Assembly (NCBI RefSeq): GCF_023278565.1
Contig: NC_064677.1
Coordinates: 3,844,001 to 3,908,000, forward strand
Direction: 5' to 3'
From: Colletotrichum lupini
Lineage: Eukaryota > Ascomycota > Sordariomycetes > Glomerellales > Glomerellaceae
Length of the DNA: 64,000 nucleotides
A model generated the notes under the pieces. The model saw nothing but the letters and a program-made list of their open reading frames with translations. It searched no databases and was not told the origin of the DNA. The translations under genes and the position numbers were made by a program. Positions 1 to 11,060 of the stretch are shown one piece after another. How positions within the stretch are numbered: the stretch's first letter is position 1; each line of letters opens with the position of its first letter.

Positions 1-1636
1 GGCGAAACAAGTTGGCAAAGTCGCGACGATGGCGGGGTAGCTTGATCGCGGTTGGTACTTGTAGACGACTTCGATGCGGTCTCACAGCATTAGCAGCGGA
101 TTGAAAAAGGAAGTGGTTTCGAGAGCGTAAAAAGCAGGCTCAATCGTCGGCAAACTAAAGGTTTATTTCGACCGCGTGCGCAAAGAGAAAGTTATCAAGT
201 GGCTGTCTCTCTCTCTTTGCGTCGCACAGTGCCCATATGCAGTGGCAATGAGGCGATTGGGCATGCAGAGAGTGTTCGCGATTGTAACCCCGAGGCACGT
301 TCCCCGAAAGTATGAAAGAACAGATACTAGGATCCAGGTTGCTGCCGATGCCGAGGCTCACACAATGAATGAACAAAGGTTTTGTTCTAAAGAGCGTGAC
401 TCGGAGAAGTGATAGGCAAATCTATCCAAGGAAACTAAAGAGTCAGAAGAGGTTGCAGAGTGAGAGCTGCCCACCTCAGCTTCAACGGGTGGAAGCTTCT
501 TCAATCAGCGGGGCCAAGGTGTTAGTGATGATTGCAGCATTGTCCGTAGCCATTAGGGTGCTGGTTCGCCCGCAGTGGGCCGAGCTGACCAACATGGAAG
601 TCAGTTTCCTCCGGCAGGATTAGTGAGGTGGGGGGCCTATCTGTCCATGGCTTGTGCTGCCGAAGAACAGGGGCGGTAGGGGGACAAGTCGCTGACGTCG
701 TTGCTGTTTTAGGCGGTGGGACTCATACCTTAGGACTAGACCGGTTCACGGGCTGGTCAAGTAAACGCATCAAGAATTTTAGATCTTGCACTTGTCAGCT
801 TTGCAGTTCTTCGGCACTGTACCTCTGCGATTGAACATAGTACACCAGGATATCAAGAAAGAGGCATACGCCAGGTAGCAAAAGGGTCCAGGACCTGACA
901 CCAACCGAGTTGACCTTGCGGACGTCCGCATGACCATCTATTTACTCTTGGGGGAAAGTCTGCGCAGTAGGGATCTAAAGCTAGACACCCATTGGGTTGC
1001 TGACTGCTGATTAACATCGGGTGATGCAGCTCGCGTACTATCTAACATGAGACGATCACTCCATCACCTTGGCCGCCTCGGATGAGTTTGTTTTCCCGTG
1101 CAATGCAATGTGAGCGAGAGGCATCGCCAGGCATATGTCACTCCTCCACTTCCTGTTCGAGTGAGGAATGCCCTATCCCAAGTACTCCGTTTGGTATTTA
1201 CTGGAAAGTCCAGACGATAAGAGGGGATCACCTAAGGTACCTAGGTAGGGTAAGGTAGGTAGGTAGTTTTCTACCTAGGTAGGTAAGGTACCAGGGCAGA
1301 TAAGACATGCAATAATCGATAAGCGATAAGGAGCTGGGTCGTCCATTGAGGTACACCCCGCCAAACCACCAAGAACCAGCTGTTTAACCAATCACAAGCT
1401 GCAGCGCAAACAGCATCCCTCCTGATCGCTGCATCTTCACCGCGACCACGTCAGAATGCTTTCGCGCTGAGCAACCGAAACTTCACCCGCAACACGCTTC
1501 GACACATTATTGACGCGAGGTGTTCCTTCTTCGTTCCATGAATCTCCCCGGATGAAGCACACTCGACTGCTCCTTGTCTACCAACAACCTCTTAGAGCAT
1601 GATACACCCATCGACGCACCTCCACTTCCTCACAGG
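1..1636. other. Upstream non-coding region
   Basis: I see no supportable gene here. Open frames are short, overlap on both strands and carry no recognisable domain. The stretch before the first gene probably holds its promoter and 5' UTR. In the two in-frame upstream ATG contexts near the start, the one at 1538 meets a stop after five codons, so it cannot be the main start. A cluster of CCTAGGTA-type repeats lies at 1235-1292. Confidence 0.6.
1235..1292. repeat. CCTAGGTA-type repeat cluster with inverted arms
   Basis: The stretch is built almost only from GGTA, CCTA and AGGT words. It begins and ends with GGTACC-containing arms around a TTTT spacer at 1267-1270, so short hairpins are possible. 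Related TACCTAGGTAGGTA words recur at about 23749, 28577, 30989, 50807 and 58114, all between genes. I know of similar words in intergenic DNA of many Sordariomycetes; their function is not known to me. Confidence 0.7.
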
Positions 1637-4600
1637 ATGAACTCTCTGTGGCCCTCGCGGCCTGCCAACGATGGCGCCGCCGCCGAAAACGAACCTCCAC
1701 CGACTGGCGATGTTGCAGATGCCGTGATAGCGGATGCTGTTGTCGCAGACGTTGGTCCCGATACAAGCAACCCACCTCCTCCGCCTCCACCACGACCGTC
1801 CTTGCAGAGAAACTCATCTGCACCCTCTCCAGCTCCGGCCCCAGTTCCGATACCCCCGGCCCCAATGCCTCCTGCGCCCGAACCTCAGCAGCCTACCGAC
1901 TCGCTATCATTATTGCAGCTTCGTAAAATCGTTGCCGAGTTCAGTCGTGGCGAGCCTGTCGCCTACGATTTCGTCTACAATGACATGGGTGTCCACGACG
2001 AGGAGGTTGACGAATGGTTTGTTTATCAATTTTGGCAATGGGTGCGATTAAACGCTGCTCAGCGAGCTTTCGAATGGCAGTGGCAGCACGATTACGATAT
2101 ACAGACAACTTGGGAAGAGACGGACTACCAGACAAAGGCCAAGTTCACGCTAGATGCTCTAGATGGTCTTCAAGTCAAGGACCCGACACAACGTTCTGCG
2201 CATATTGGCAAAGTTCTGTACCTAGTGCTAGGTCGATGGGGCGATACGTCGACGCCTGACACTGTAGGTGATAGGAGGTCGGCTGCCAGTGCGACACAAT
2301 TGGAGGCTATCAGATCAAGCATCAGCTTCTTAACATCTTTGGACGGCATTAACACCGTTTGGTCGGCTCTGCAAAGTTGCTTTGATGTATTTTGGTGAGT
2401 ACTCCGGGAAATCTGTCTTACAATGTAAGTTAACTCAAGCAGGTCGGATGATGTTCGTCTCGTCCAGCCCGGCGGCGCCCAAGAGGCCCAGGATGAACTT
2501 ATCAATCTTATGACCATCATGTATGTCATTATTCAGGAGGCACTGAGCTTCCCTAAGGAGCTAGAGGCTACAAGATCTGAGCTTCGTAAGTCACCTGTAC
2601 TCAATCTATCTAGGAAAGGCTCGGCTAATTGCTGCTAGTTTCTCTCAATCCTGGACTGGTTGATTTTATGTCGCTCGCAACCTCGAAGCTGCGTTGGGAC
2701 GACGGGAACTTGATGCCATCCAGCCAGGTACGATGATTGGTTCCGAACACAATCCATACTAACAAGTATAGATTTTTTTGCTCTTCTGGAAAACTATTCT
2801 GCTTGTTTTCGGCGGCACAAAAGAGGTTGACGAGGCGAAAAAGGCAACAAATGAATCGCCCAATGCAAAGTCAAAAGACTTTATCACAGCATCACCTCTA
2901 GATTACCATGTATTCCGGCAAGAGCTCACATCCAAATACCCGGCCTATGTCCCTCCGCGGACACTCATTCCTCTAGAACCTGAGAACACAACCCTTCTTC
3001 CACCCATTCCAAATCAGCCCACGAGGACCAGCGCAGCCAGTGGGATTTTCCCGGGACCGCCCACCTCACAAAGCGGCGGTGCTTCTATCTTGCATCAACC
3101 CGTGCACATTGCGACACCGGCTCCATCACCGCCGCCGTCCCCTGGTGTTGGAGGCAAGGGCGGTAAAAAGCAAAATTACCAGACGAACCAGAATTTCCCT
3201 TTCATGTACCCACCGCTAGATGCCACAAGCAACAGCGCTGGTGGTAAAGGTGGAGCTGGCTTGCAGGAACAGCTTGTCGGTCGTAGGTGGGAGGGTAGTG
3301 ATATTCCTGCATCCATCTTGGAGGCGGGCGAATTATTTGCAAAGAGGGTTCGCATGACCCGTGCTACACGACAGCTGTGGGAAGAGCGCGAAAGCTTCCT
3401 CAGATTCGAGAGAGGGTGGGAAGCAGATGGAGACGACAGTGATGTTGATAACCTCGATCTTGAGGGGCTGACCTTTGAAGAGAAGCAGGAGATTGCTGCG
3501 TTCAAGGCGGAGACCAAGGCTGAGGAACGTAGAGAAGCGCAACTTTCGATGCGGGAGCCCGAAATAGACTGCGGCCCTTCGGCAGATAAAGTGAACGTTG
3601 AGATCAAGCGACGTCTGCTTGCTGTCGAAAGCTTTTACGTGAGTGTTTTGGCACTTCGAGCTGAGTTTAACTAACGCTTCCACAGAAAGAATCTCTCCCT
3701 CATCTGCAGTCGCTTGTAATCGTCCTATTGAGGCCGATACTAATGAACGTCACCGCTGTGTTGTCGCAACCTCCGCAAGGTCAACAGCACCCAAGCATGG
3801 CCGGCAGAGGTGCCAATGGCGGTATGAATGGCGGCGCTGGACCTAATAGACAACAGCAGCCCCAAGACCCCTCTTCGGCCGGAGGTGGCCCTCCAGAACT
3901 CCCTGAGATGTCACCGGAGGAGGTCGATGCCGCGCGATCCCGCGAAATCACTACAAAGGCCATTACTGGCATTCTCCTGCTTCTATTGAAGTGGCTCAGA
4001 GTCTCTCGTGAGTATGCTTGGCCTCGCCCGAGGCATAGACTAATCAGGCCGCAGACATTTTGAAATCCGAATACATGACGCAACTTTTGCTGGATTCTAA
4101 CTACCTTCCGCTGGTGCTCAAGTTGTTCGCCCATCAGGATGTTCAACAGGTTGTCGACAGCAAAACGGACCGGCTAGAGAACAGGTGTGTGTTGTTACCA
4201 ACCCTCACGCGACACAAACTGACCAATCAGCTTTTTCCACTTCTGCAATCTGCGATCGAAATTCAAGGAGAAGTCGCCTGTACAAGCAGAGCCGGACGAG
4301 GAGGAGAGCGAGGACGAAGCGGCGCCACCACCTATCAAGAGAAGGCGGTCACCGCCTCGCGTCGCGACTGCCGCCACCCGCGATGGCGAAGACACCAGCA
4401 AGCTTGAAGGACAAGCTGCGGTGCGACCTGAAGTTGATGAGCTCGGATATCCTGTCGGCGACCTGCCAGCAGAGCCCATCACTGATTTTTCGAGAAGAAA
4501 CTTCTTCTCTCTGATCAACTACCTACGAATCATGCAAAAGATTTGCAAGCACAAAGCTCACCGGAACCTCCTCCTGGTGCAGTACAAGTCTGCCAACATT

Positions 4601-5014
4601 CTCCGCAAATCCCTCAAGATCCCCCAGCCAGAACTCCGACTATACACCTTGAAGCTGTTCAAGAACCAAGTACCCTACTGCGGCCGTAAGTGGCGGCAGA
4701 GCAACATGCGCGTCATCACGGCGGTGTACCTACACTGCCGACCTGAACTGCGTGACGAGTGGTTGGCCGGCAGCGACGTTGATGCCGAGGTGGACTCGGC
4801 GCTGCCATTGGAGCAAGCACTGCGCAGTCTGACGCACTGGTTCAACGTGCGGCGGTACCCGGACAAGATTGCGGCCGAGCTACGGGCAGCCCTGCGCGAG
4901 GAGCAAGACTTTTTCACAAGGGAGCTGGAGAAGCTGGACATGAATTGGGCTGACGTCGGGGCCGACGATGGCGCAAACAGTGAGTGGGAGCACGATGCGG
5001 CCGGCTGGCCATAA
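1637..5014 (+). CDS. far11: STRIPAK subunit, Far11/STRIP (HAM-2/PRO22) family
   Basis: Homologue of yeast Far11, animal STRIP1/2 and Neurospora HAM-2, a scaffold subunit of the STRIPAK phosphatase-kinase complex that governs hyphal fusion, sexual development and cell-cycle arrest. Model: 1637-2394, 2443-2585, 2639-2727, 2772-3638, 3686-4007, 4055-4184, 4231-5014; 3,093 nt, 1,030 residues, all introns GT-AG. Residues 1-90 are Pro/Ala-rich and look disordered. The N1221-type region starts near residue 93 (LRKIVAEFSRGEPVAYD). Residues 430-460 are Pro/Gly-rich. A basic patch (IKRRRSPPR, about 805-813) sits before the conserved C-terminal DUF3402-type block with NFFSLINYLRIMQKICKHK and LYTLKLFKNQVPYCGRKWR. 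The start is the first ATG in the coding frame; a TTG at 1574 extends the frame but is not a likely eukaryotic start. Length fits fungal members. Family assignment is firm; exact N-terminus is inferred. Confidence 0.93.
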
Positions 5015-5419
5015 AATTACCCTGAGCGTTAAAGTTACGAGGTATGCTGACACCTGGCGAGTGTCTGGAATAGGTTATTAAAAGCTAAGAGTCGGTGCCG
5101 GGCGATGCCTTGTGCGAGATGAATTTACCCAATCACCGAATGCCTCACTCCCAGAGGGTTAAACGCAGTTTATGACTTGTACGAACGTAGTCACGATCAA
5201 AGGACAACAGTATTAGTCAAGCAAGTTCACTATGTGCATGATTGGGTCAATGTGTGCATATGTTCCATTGATTCGTAACCAAACTGCCAACAAGAAGCCA
5301 TCGTCTCGAACGCGACGGCAAAAACTCCTCGATTTCCTGGGTATCTTTGCCAACCTAGACCAACTTCAATTCTTCCATCAACTCATTATGTGGTCTCGTT
5401 TCAATTCCTGTCTCTGTAC
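5015..5419. other. Convergent intergenic spacer
   Basis: This 405-bp gap lies between the 3' ends of the Far11-like gene (+) and the MARVEL gene (-). It should contain both 3' UTRs. I see no further gene or strong repeat. Confidence 0.6.
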
Positions 5420-6325
5420 CTAAACTCTGTCGTAAACACCATCGTTGTAGTGTCGAGGGGGCGGCTGCGTGGTTCCAGTCTCATGACCGTACTCATGGCC
5501 GTTGGCACCGCCAGTCGCCGTTGTAGTGTTGCCGTAGGTGCCTTCGTATTTGGAGTAGCCGACATCCTGAGCGACCGCGGTGGTCTCGGTGGCGTAGCTG
5601 GGGCGGACCTGATCGGGGCTGGTGTGCATGGGCAGCGCATTGTCGTTAGTCGCGGGGTCGGCGCGGCCGCGGCGACGGAAGCTGCTGAAGAAGCCGGGCT
5701 TGGTGCCTGAGCCCGAGGTGTAGTTGTTCTTGGGGCTGGGGCCGAAGCGTTTCTCCTTGCGGTGGTGGCGGGCGAGGGCGACTTCGACGAGGATGGAGAA
5801 GATGAAGAAGAAACTGCGTTTATATGTTAGCTGCGTTCCTTCAAAATTACGCTCGAAGTGCACTTACATTGCGACAATGGAGACTGCAAAGCAGGCAGTC
5901 TGCAGCTTACAAGCCGTGCGCAGACTGGGTAGGTGAGTCCAGCCGTCACTTCCCGTGTTGGTCGGCTCGCCGTCGGCGGGGCCGTCGCCGAAGGGGGTGC
6001 TGACGGTGCCGGAGCAGGTTCCGGCGCCGCCCTTGTTGGCGACGGCGACGTAGATGAAGGCGCCGATGAAGGCGACGTCGAGGACGATGGCGATGAAGGA
6101 GGTGAAGGCAAGCCCCGCGAGGCAGCAGAGCAGGAGCAGGCCGACGAGGGTGTAGAGGGTCGCGGCGCCTGAGATGCCCTCAACGGCGCGGATGGAGTTC
6201 GATATCGGGAGAGAGTGGTTGTGGAGGGTCGCGAGGAAGTAGGAGAAGATTGCGAGGATGAGGACGGAGCAGCCTAGCTGGACGCCGCGGATGAACCATT
6301 GGAGGAATTTTAATGCGAAGCCCAT
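5420..6325 (-). CDS. MARVEL-domain integral membrane protein
   Basis: Predicted four-pass membrane protein of the fungal MARVEL family (Nce102-like in topology; role in membrane microdomains or trafficking is family knowledge, not seen here). Model on the minus strand: exon 1 6325-5868, exon 2 5813-5420; 852 nt, 283 residues. The donor GTAAGT and acceptor CGCAG join AT|T so that the fourth hydrophobic segment (CFAVSIVAIFFFIFSILVEV) runs across the junction, which supports the splice. Hydrophobic stretches lie near residues 15-34, 50-74, 76-96 and 145-165. The cytosolic tail is basic just after the last segment (ARHHRKEKR) and then rich in Gly, Thr and Tyr. The paralogue group is not resolved. 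Confidence 0.88.
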
Positions 6326-9300
6326 AGTTGCGGTGTATGTCGAGCTTCTTCCTTTTGGTTTCTTTGATAGTTGGCTGATTGTATGATTTCAGTATACTCG
6401 GAAACTTGTTTGTTTGGTTGACTTTGTGCGGGTTTCCTTTCTTGTTGTTCAAGTCTACACCCTGGATACCGAAGGTGAGGTGGGATGAGATAGAGTCAAG
6501 GTGAGCGAATGGGGGGAGGGAGGTTCGAGACCCTTAAGAATTAAAGGTTAAATGGAAGGAAAGAAGGAAACAAGGGCTGCCTCCCTGCTTCGTCTGCCGG
6601 TAGGACTGACCGATCCCGCTCCATTGCGTAGATCGTGGCAAGGTCCAGCGCTGTTCAAGCTTGTCTTGGGCTGTCTCTGCCCCATCCCCGTTTATTCCTG
6701 GAACATGTTCTTTACGTTCTACGGATACTGCGCACACAGTCAGTGTATTCACCACACACACCAACACCCCCAAAGTTTGCAGCCAATTCACCCAATGACG
6801 GAGGACAGGCGTCAGGTTCTTGGTCCAGGGCGCTGTTTGCAGACGTTGATGACGGAGGCCGTTGTGGCTGAATGGGGGTTGTGGGCAAGTGGGCCCCGAT
6901 GATGTCAGGCGTCTTGGAGGGACAGACGTCGCCGTGATTGGGCCGGAGCCAGAACGTATTCTCCACTTATTCTGTGCCGGAGGGCCGGCACGGCCACGGT
7001 AGTGGGGTCTTCTGTGGCTTTGGCGGGGCGAATGACTTATGGAAGGTGTGGGAAGGGATCGCTCGGTTTCCCAGGGGTCTTCCCATTTTACCTTTCGCTT
7101 TTGATGTGACTTGTGACTGAGAGTTTCCACTGCCCCCTAGCTTCCCATGCCAGGGTTGGCTTTACTTTTCATCGGCTCGCACGGGATAGCCCAGAGCCCA
7201 GACCCGTATGTTGACGTTGTAAAGGTGGTGTTCATGACTAAAAACCTACTGCGTACAGTAAGTAAGGTGTACCAAAAAGTCGTGGAGCCCTGGGATGCTT
7301 CATGTCCAAGACGGCTAGAGTTTAAGAACGGCAGAGTTTTTTCAGCTTTCCCGGGATCATCTCCCTTTGGACGGTTCTCGGAGCAGCTTCTCGGATTTAT
7401 GACTGATTTCCCAGTGTCAATGTATCCATACTGGCAGACTGCGAGTGTTGCAAATGCCCACGTTCTGGACTTCTGTCACATCTGGAATAAACGTCTGCTC
7501 AACTTGAGACTGCGTTCAACCCCGCTGGATCCGGTTTTGGTTCTGTCTGTGTCTTGGTCTGGCCAGCTCATGCGTATACCTACCCAAAAGACATCCCTTA
7601 GTGTACATACTGTACGCGTCGCTCTAGTATGTCTCGGTTTAAAGGCCTGGTCCGGGCTGTTGAAGATCATTGGCGGGCCGGCACCCAATTGCAAGGGCGG
7701 TCCTACCTATGAGATAATTGATGATCAGCTATGCAACCACGGCACGTCTCCTCTCCGTTGAGTTTCGCGTAGAGTTTGTTCTTCCCGCTGCCAGGTTTTT
7801 TGTGGATTTGCACGGTTCTGGTCGTTTCCCCTGGTCATGTCAGGGTTTCCCCAGATCGTGGAAAAGCCCACCCGCCAGAAATTCAAGAGCACTCTTCTGT
7901 ACGGAGTGCAGCTCGGACACAATCGCTGCATCGAAGAGATATGGGTGACTGGTAATTGTTCATCCAACTTGTATATAATAGCGCAGTCAGCGCTGTTCTC
8001 ACAGTTACCGGTACTGTTTTTTCATCATCTCGGCGGTGGACTATTGGTCTTTTGGGACTAGGCGTCAAGTCGGCCTGTTGCTCTCAGTCCGGTCATATTA
8101 TGTCATTGCCTGCTCTATCGACGCATTGTCTGACGGGTAGCGCCGAAGGCAATCATAGCGGCGGCTTTGAAGCTGTCGACGATCGGACGATTTCGACGGA
8201 AATTCGTGATGTCAGGTTCCAGTCAAGTGCCTCGGCCCGCGGAGAAAACTACCGGTAGAAAGAAGGACTACGTGACTTCCTTTTGGGCAAGAAGGGTTCG
8301 TCCGAGAAGTAGCCCAGGGCTTTCACTCGACAGCGGCGTTCCTCGCATCTAGACAAAACACCACAGTCGTCAACCTCGAGTGTAACTGGACAACAATCTT
8401 GGGTTGCAAAGAAACCGTAAAATCCCGAGACGAGACGCCGTTTGTGTTGGTGTAATGTCTTGCGGAATTGAATGCCTTCCGACTTTGGGCACTCCGGATC
8501 AGGCGCCTTCCGGGTAGGCTTCCGATGGGGCGTTCGGTGGGCTGCGGGTGGCTGTTCAAAGACTGTCGATGACTTTGCTGTTGCACTCGGCGAATTCCAG
8601 CCCTGCTATGGCTTCGGAAAATGTTTGGCCGTAGCATACCGGCGTTGGGTGAATGGGCGAAGGGTTTGATGGACGACAACGGCCCCGCTTTCCTGGCTGG
8701 CACCAAGGCTCCGGCACATGGTGTTCCGTACCGGGGCCCCGGTGTGGGGCCGGTTGATTACAATAGGTTCCTCTACCTTATCAACAGTGCCTGTCTGGGA
8801 CTTTGGTGCCGTGGGTCCCCTCGGCGATGTTGGTTGTTCGGCGCCTTCCGACGTTTCTTGACCGCCAACCACCTTTGTAGAACCTATCGGGGGCATCAGC
8901 GAACCAGTCCCCGCCGGATGATGCTTCTCAACACGGTGTCGAGCCATATTCCGGATTGGCGGGCGCACAAGGTGGAACATCGGAAAGAGGTCTCTTCGAA
9001 TCGAGCTCGTGGGCTGCCTCTAGCGCGGTGCGATTTGGCGGCTATTTTTCGCCGTTGGATTTTCTTTGTGAAGCCTATAATAGGTTGTTGTCTCGCATGG
9101 CCTGGCGTGTTTGGCTTTGTTCAGCCTTGCTACCGTTGGCCGAGCAGTCAGTCGGTAAAGTGCGGTGTGGGGATGGTATTCTTTGTCCCATCTTACCGTT
9201 AGGAAACCACAAACCGAATCACGACGCCGAGCAGGTGGGCAAACCGCGCGCTATCCTGGAGGTAATATGGTGCTCGGGTCGTGGAGAAGGGCTAGCTGGA

Positions 9301-11060
9301 CAGTTTATTTCCCCCTTCCCACATTGCGGCGAAAAACGATAGTACGTTTCCACTAATAGCAGCCACAATTGGCCGCCATGACAACTCCAGCTCTCGCAAT
9401 CTGGAGGATTCTTCAAGTACTTGTCCTTGCAAAGCCCGCTCCCAGCCCAAGTGGAGAAACCAAGCTGGGCAGACTTCAACATGGCAAGAGCGTCTTGGCA
9501 ACTTTCGTGATGGGATGACAGCGGGAGGTGGGTTCCAGTATTGACAGGACAGGCGAGCAGAAATCGGCCTCCCTGACTCGAAGATATCTGGCGCGTTTCC
9601 AGAAATTGCGGGTTTCTGGTCCCCTTTCAAAGAGCTCCTCATGATCAGTCCCTGTACTAATGGCTGCTTACTTCTCGTGTGCTGTCAACGTCCAAAACAG
9701 TAAACATTGGTACGGATAGACACAATCAATTTGCCGTCGGAGCCGAATCTGCGAGGTATCGTCAGCCAAACTGTCAGTGTCCTGATTTGTTCTTCCGCAC
9801 GAACCCCTCTCCGCTATCATCGAATCCCCGGATTGATAAAGATTATGCGCATGAGGTCGGGAGCATTACGCAAGCTGCAATACAAACAAGAGATGCATGC
9901 GTTCTGCAGCATCAGCTGGAGCGCCATGATTGACATGGCATCAATAGTTTGGCATCGGCAACGCAGGGCAGGGGCAAGGTTGCCACACCAAATATACGAA
10001 CCGGAGGAGAAGTCAGGCTCGCGGCTCGTCGGCCTCGAAGTGCAAGAGTGCTTTGCCTGGCTGACTCGGCCTGCTGGGGCAATGCCGAGAAGGGGGCTTT
10101 CCCACCTCCCGAACATCACCAGGCCAAGACCACCACCCAAAATGTCGGGATGCAATTTACTGCTCGACGCACCATTGGGCCATTTCCCTCTCCAGAAAAC
10201 CCTTTGAAGGGCATCTCGAAGAGTTGAACCAACCGATTAAGGTTAAGCAAAGTAAGCCGTGCTCAGGGGCAGGGGATCGTCACCCCGGCACCCCTGGTTT
10301 TGCGGCTGGCACCGACAGCAGCCACAAAATGCCCGCGGCCAATCACGACGGCCGCGTTGTCCAGTTTATCTTGATCCATCCAATGCGAGGTTGGCACTAA
10401 ATCCAAAAGGGAAAGAGGGGTCCCAGCACCCTTGGCAATTTCTGCCAAAAATACGAAGAACTCACTCTCAATTTCTCACCCTTACCATCAATCTCACCCT
10501 CACCCTCACTCTCACTCTCACTTCAAGGGACCTTCACTAGTAGGGGATTTGCCTCCCATCCACCCGGGCCTCACTCACTCTTCCCAGGGCAAGATTTAGT
10601 TGTGCCGCCATTCTCTTTTGGCGCTACTCCGTACACCAAGCATACACGGAGACTACTTCCCTTGCTGGCGATAGAGCCCCTCCACAACAGCCTAGGCCTG
10701 CCCAGAGTACCTAGATCATCCGTCTCCTGCGGTCAGGTCGCCACGGTTCCGACGGCCGGCTCGTGTACGTTGGCAAAAAGTTGTTGCCGCATCTCTTTGT
10801 CTATTCCTTCGTGGTTCTGGTGTCGTTTCACACCATGTCTCTCATATCTAACGGCCATGGGCCACTATCTCATCTCTGTTTTCTCTCACCTCCCTCGCTT
10901 CGCCTTCTTCTTCTACATCCTTTACACTTTCTTTGGTCTATCTATGCCTTTATAGTGCTCTAATTCAAAGGTCAAGCCGTCACTATTACGGACGACCAAG
11001 TCACTCACTTGCACTACAATTTGTAATTCGGTTTCCTCGTAGTCGAGGTAGCATACCACC
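6326..11060. other. 4.7-kb region without a supportable gene
   Basis: The right end is the promoter of the peroxidase gene and the left end that of the MARVEL gene. Between them are open frames up to about 200 codons (7147-7761 plus, ATG-initiated, 204 codons; 6534-7130 minus). Frames of that length are expected by chance in a window this size, and their translations are rich in Trp, Cys and His with no domain. No terminal repeats or transposase remnant were recognised. Confidence 0.55.
10493..10522 (+). repeat. CTCACC/CTCACT tandem repeat in peroxidase upstream region
   Basis: A run of six-base units (CTCACC then CTCACT) lies about 540 bp before the peroxidase ATG. Such CT-rich blocks are common in promoters and leaders of highly transcribed fungal genes; any role here is inference. 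Confidence 0.75.

Noticed and set aside
1574..1636. Extension of the Far11-like protein to position 1574
   Set aside because: The codon there is TTG; the first in-frame ATG is at 1637.
7147..7761. 204-codon ATG frame as a secreted protein
   Set aside because: Length is within chance for this window; no signal-peptide cleavage site, domain or codon bias supports it.
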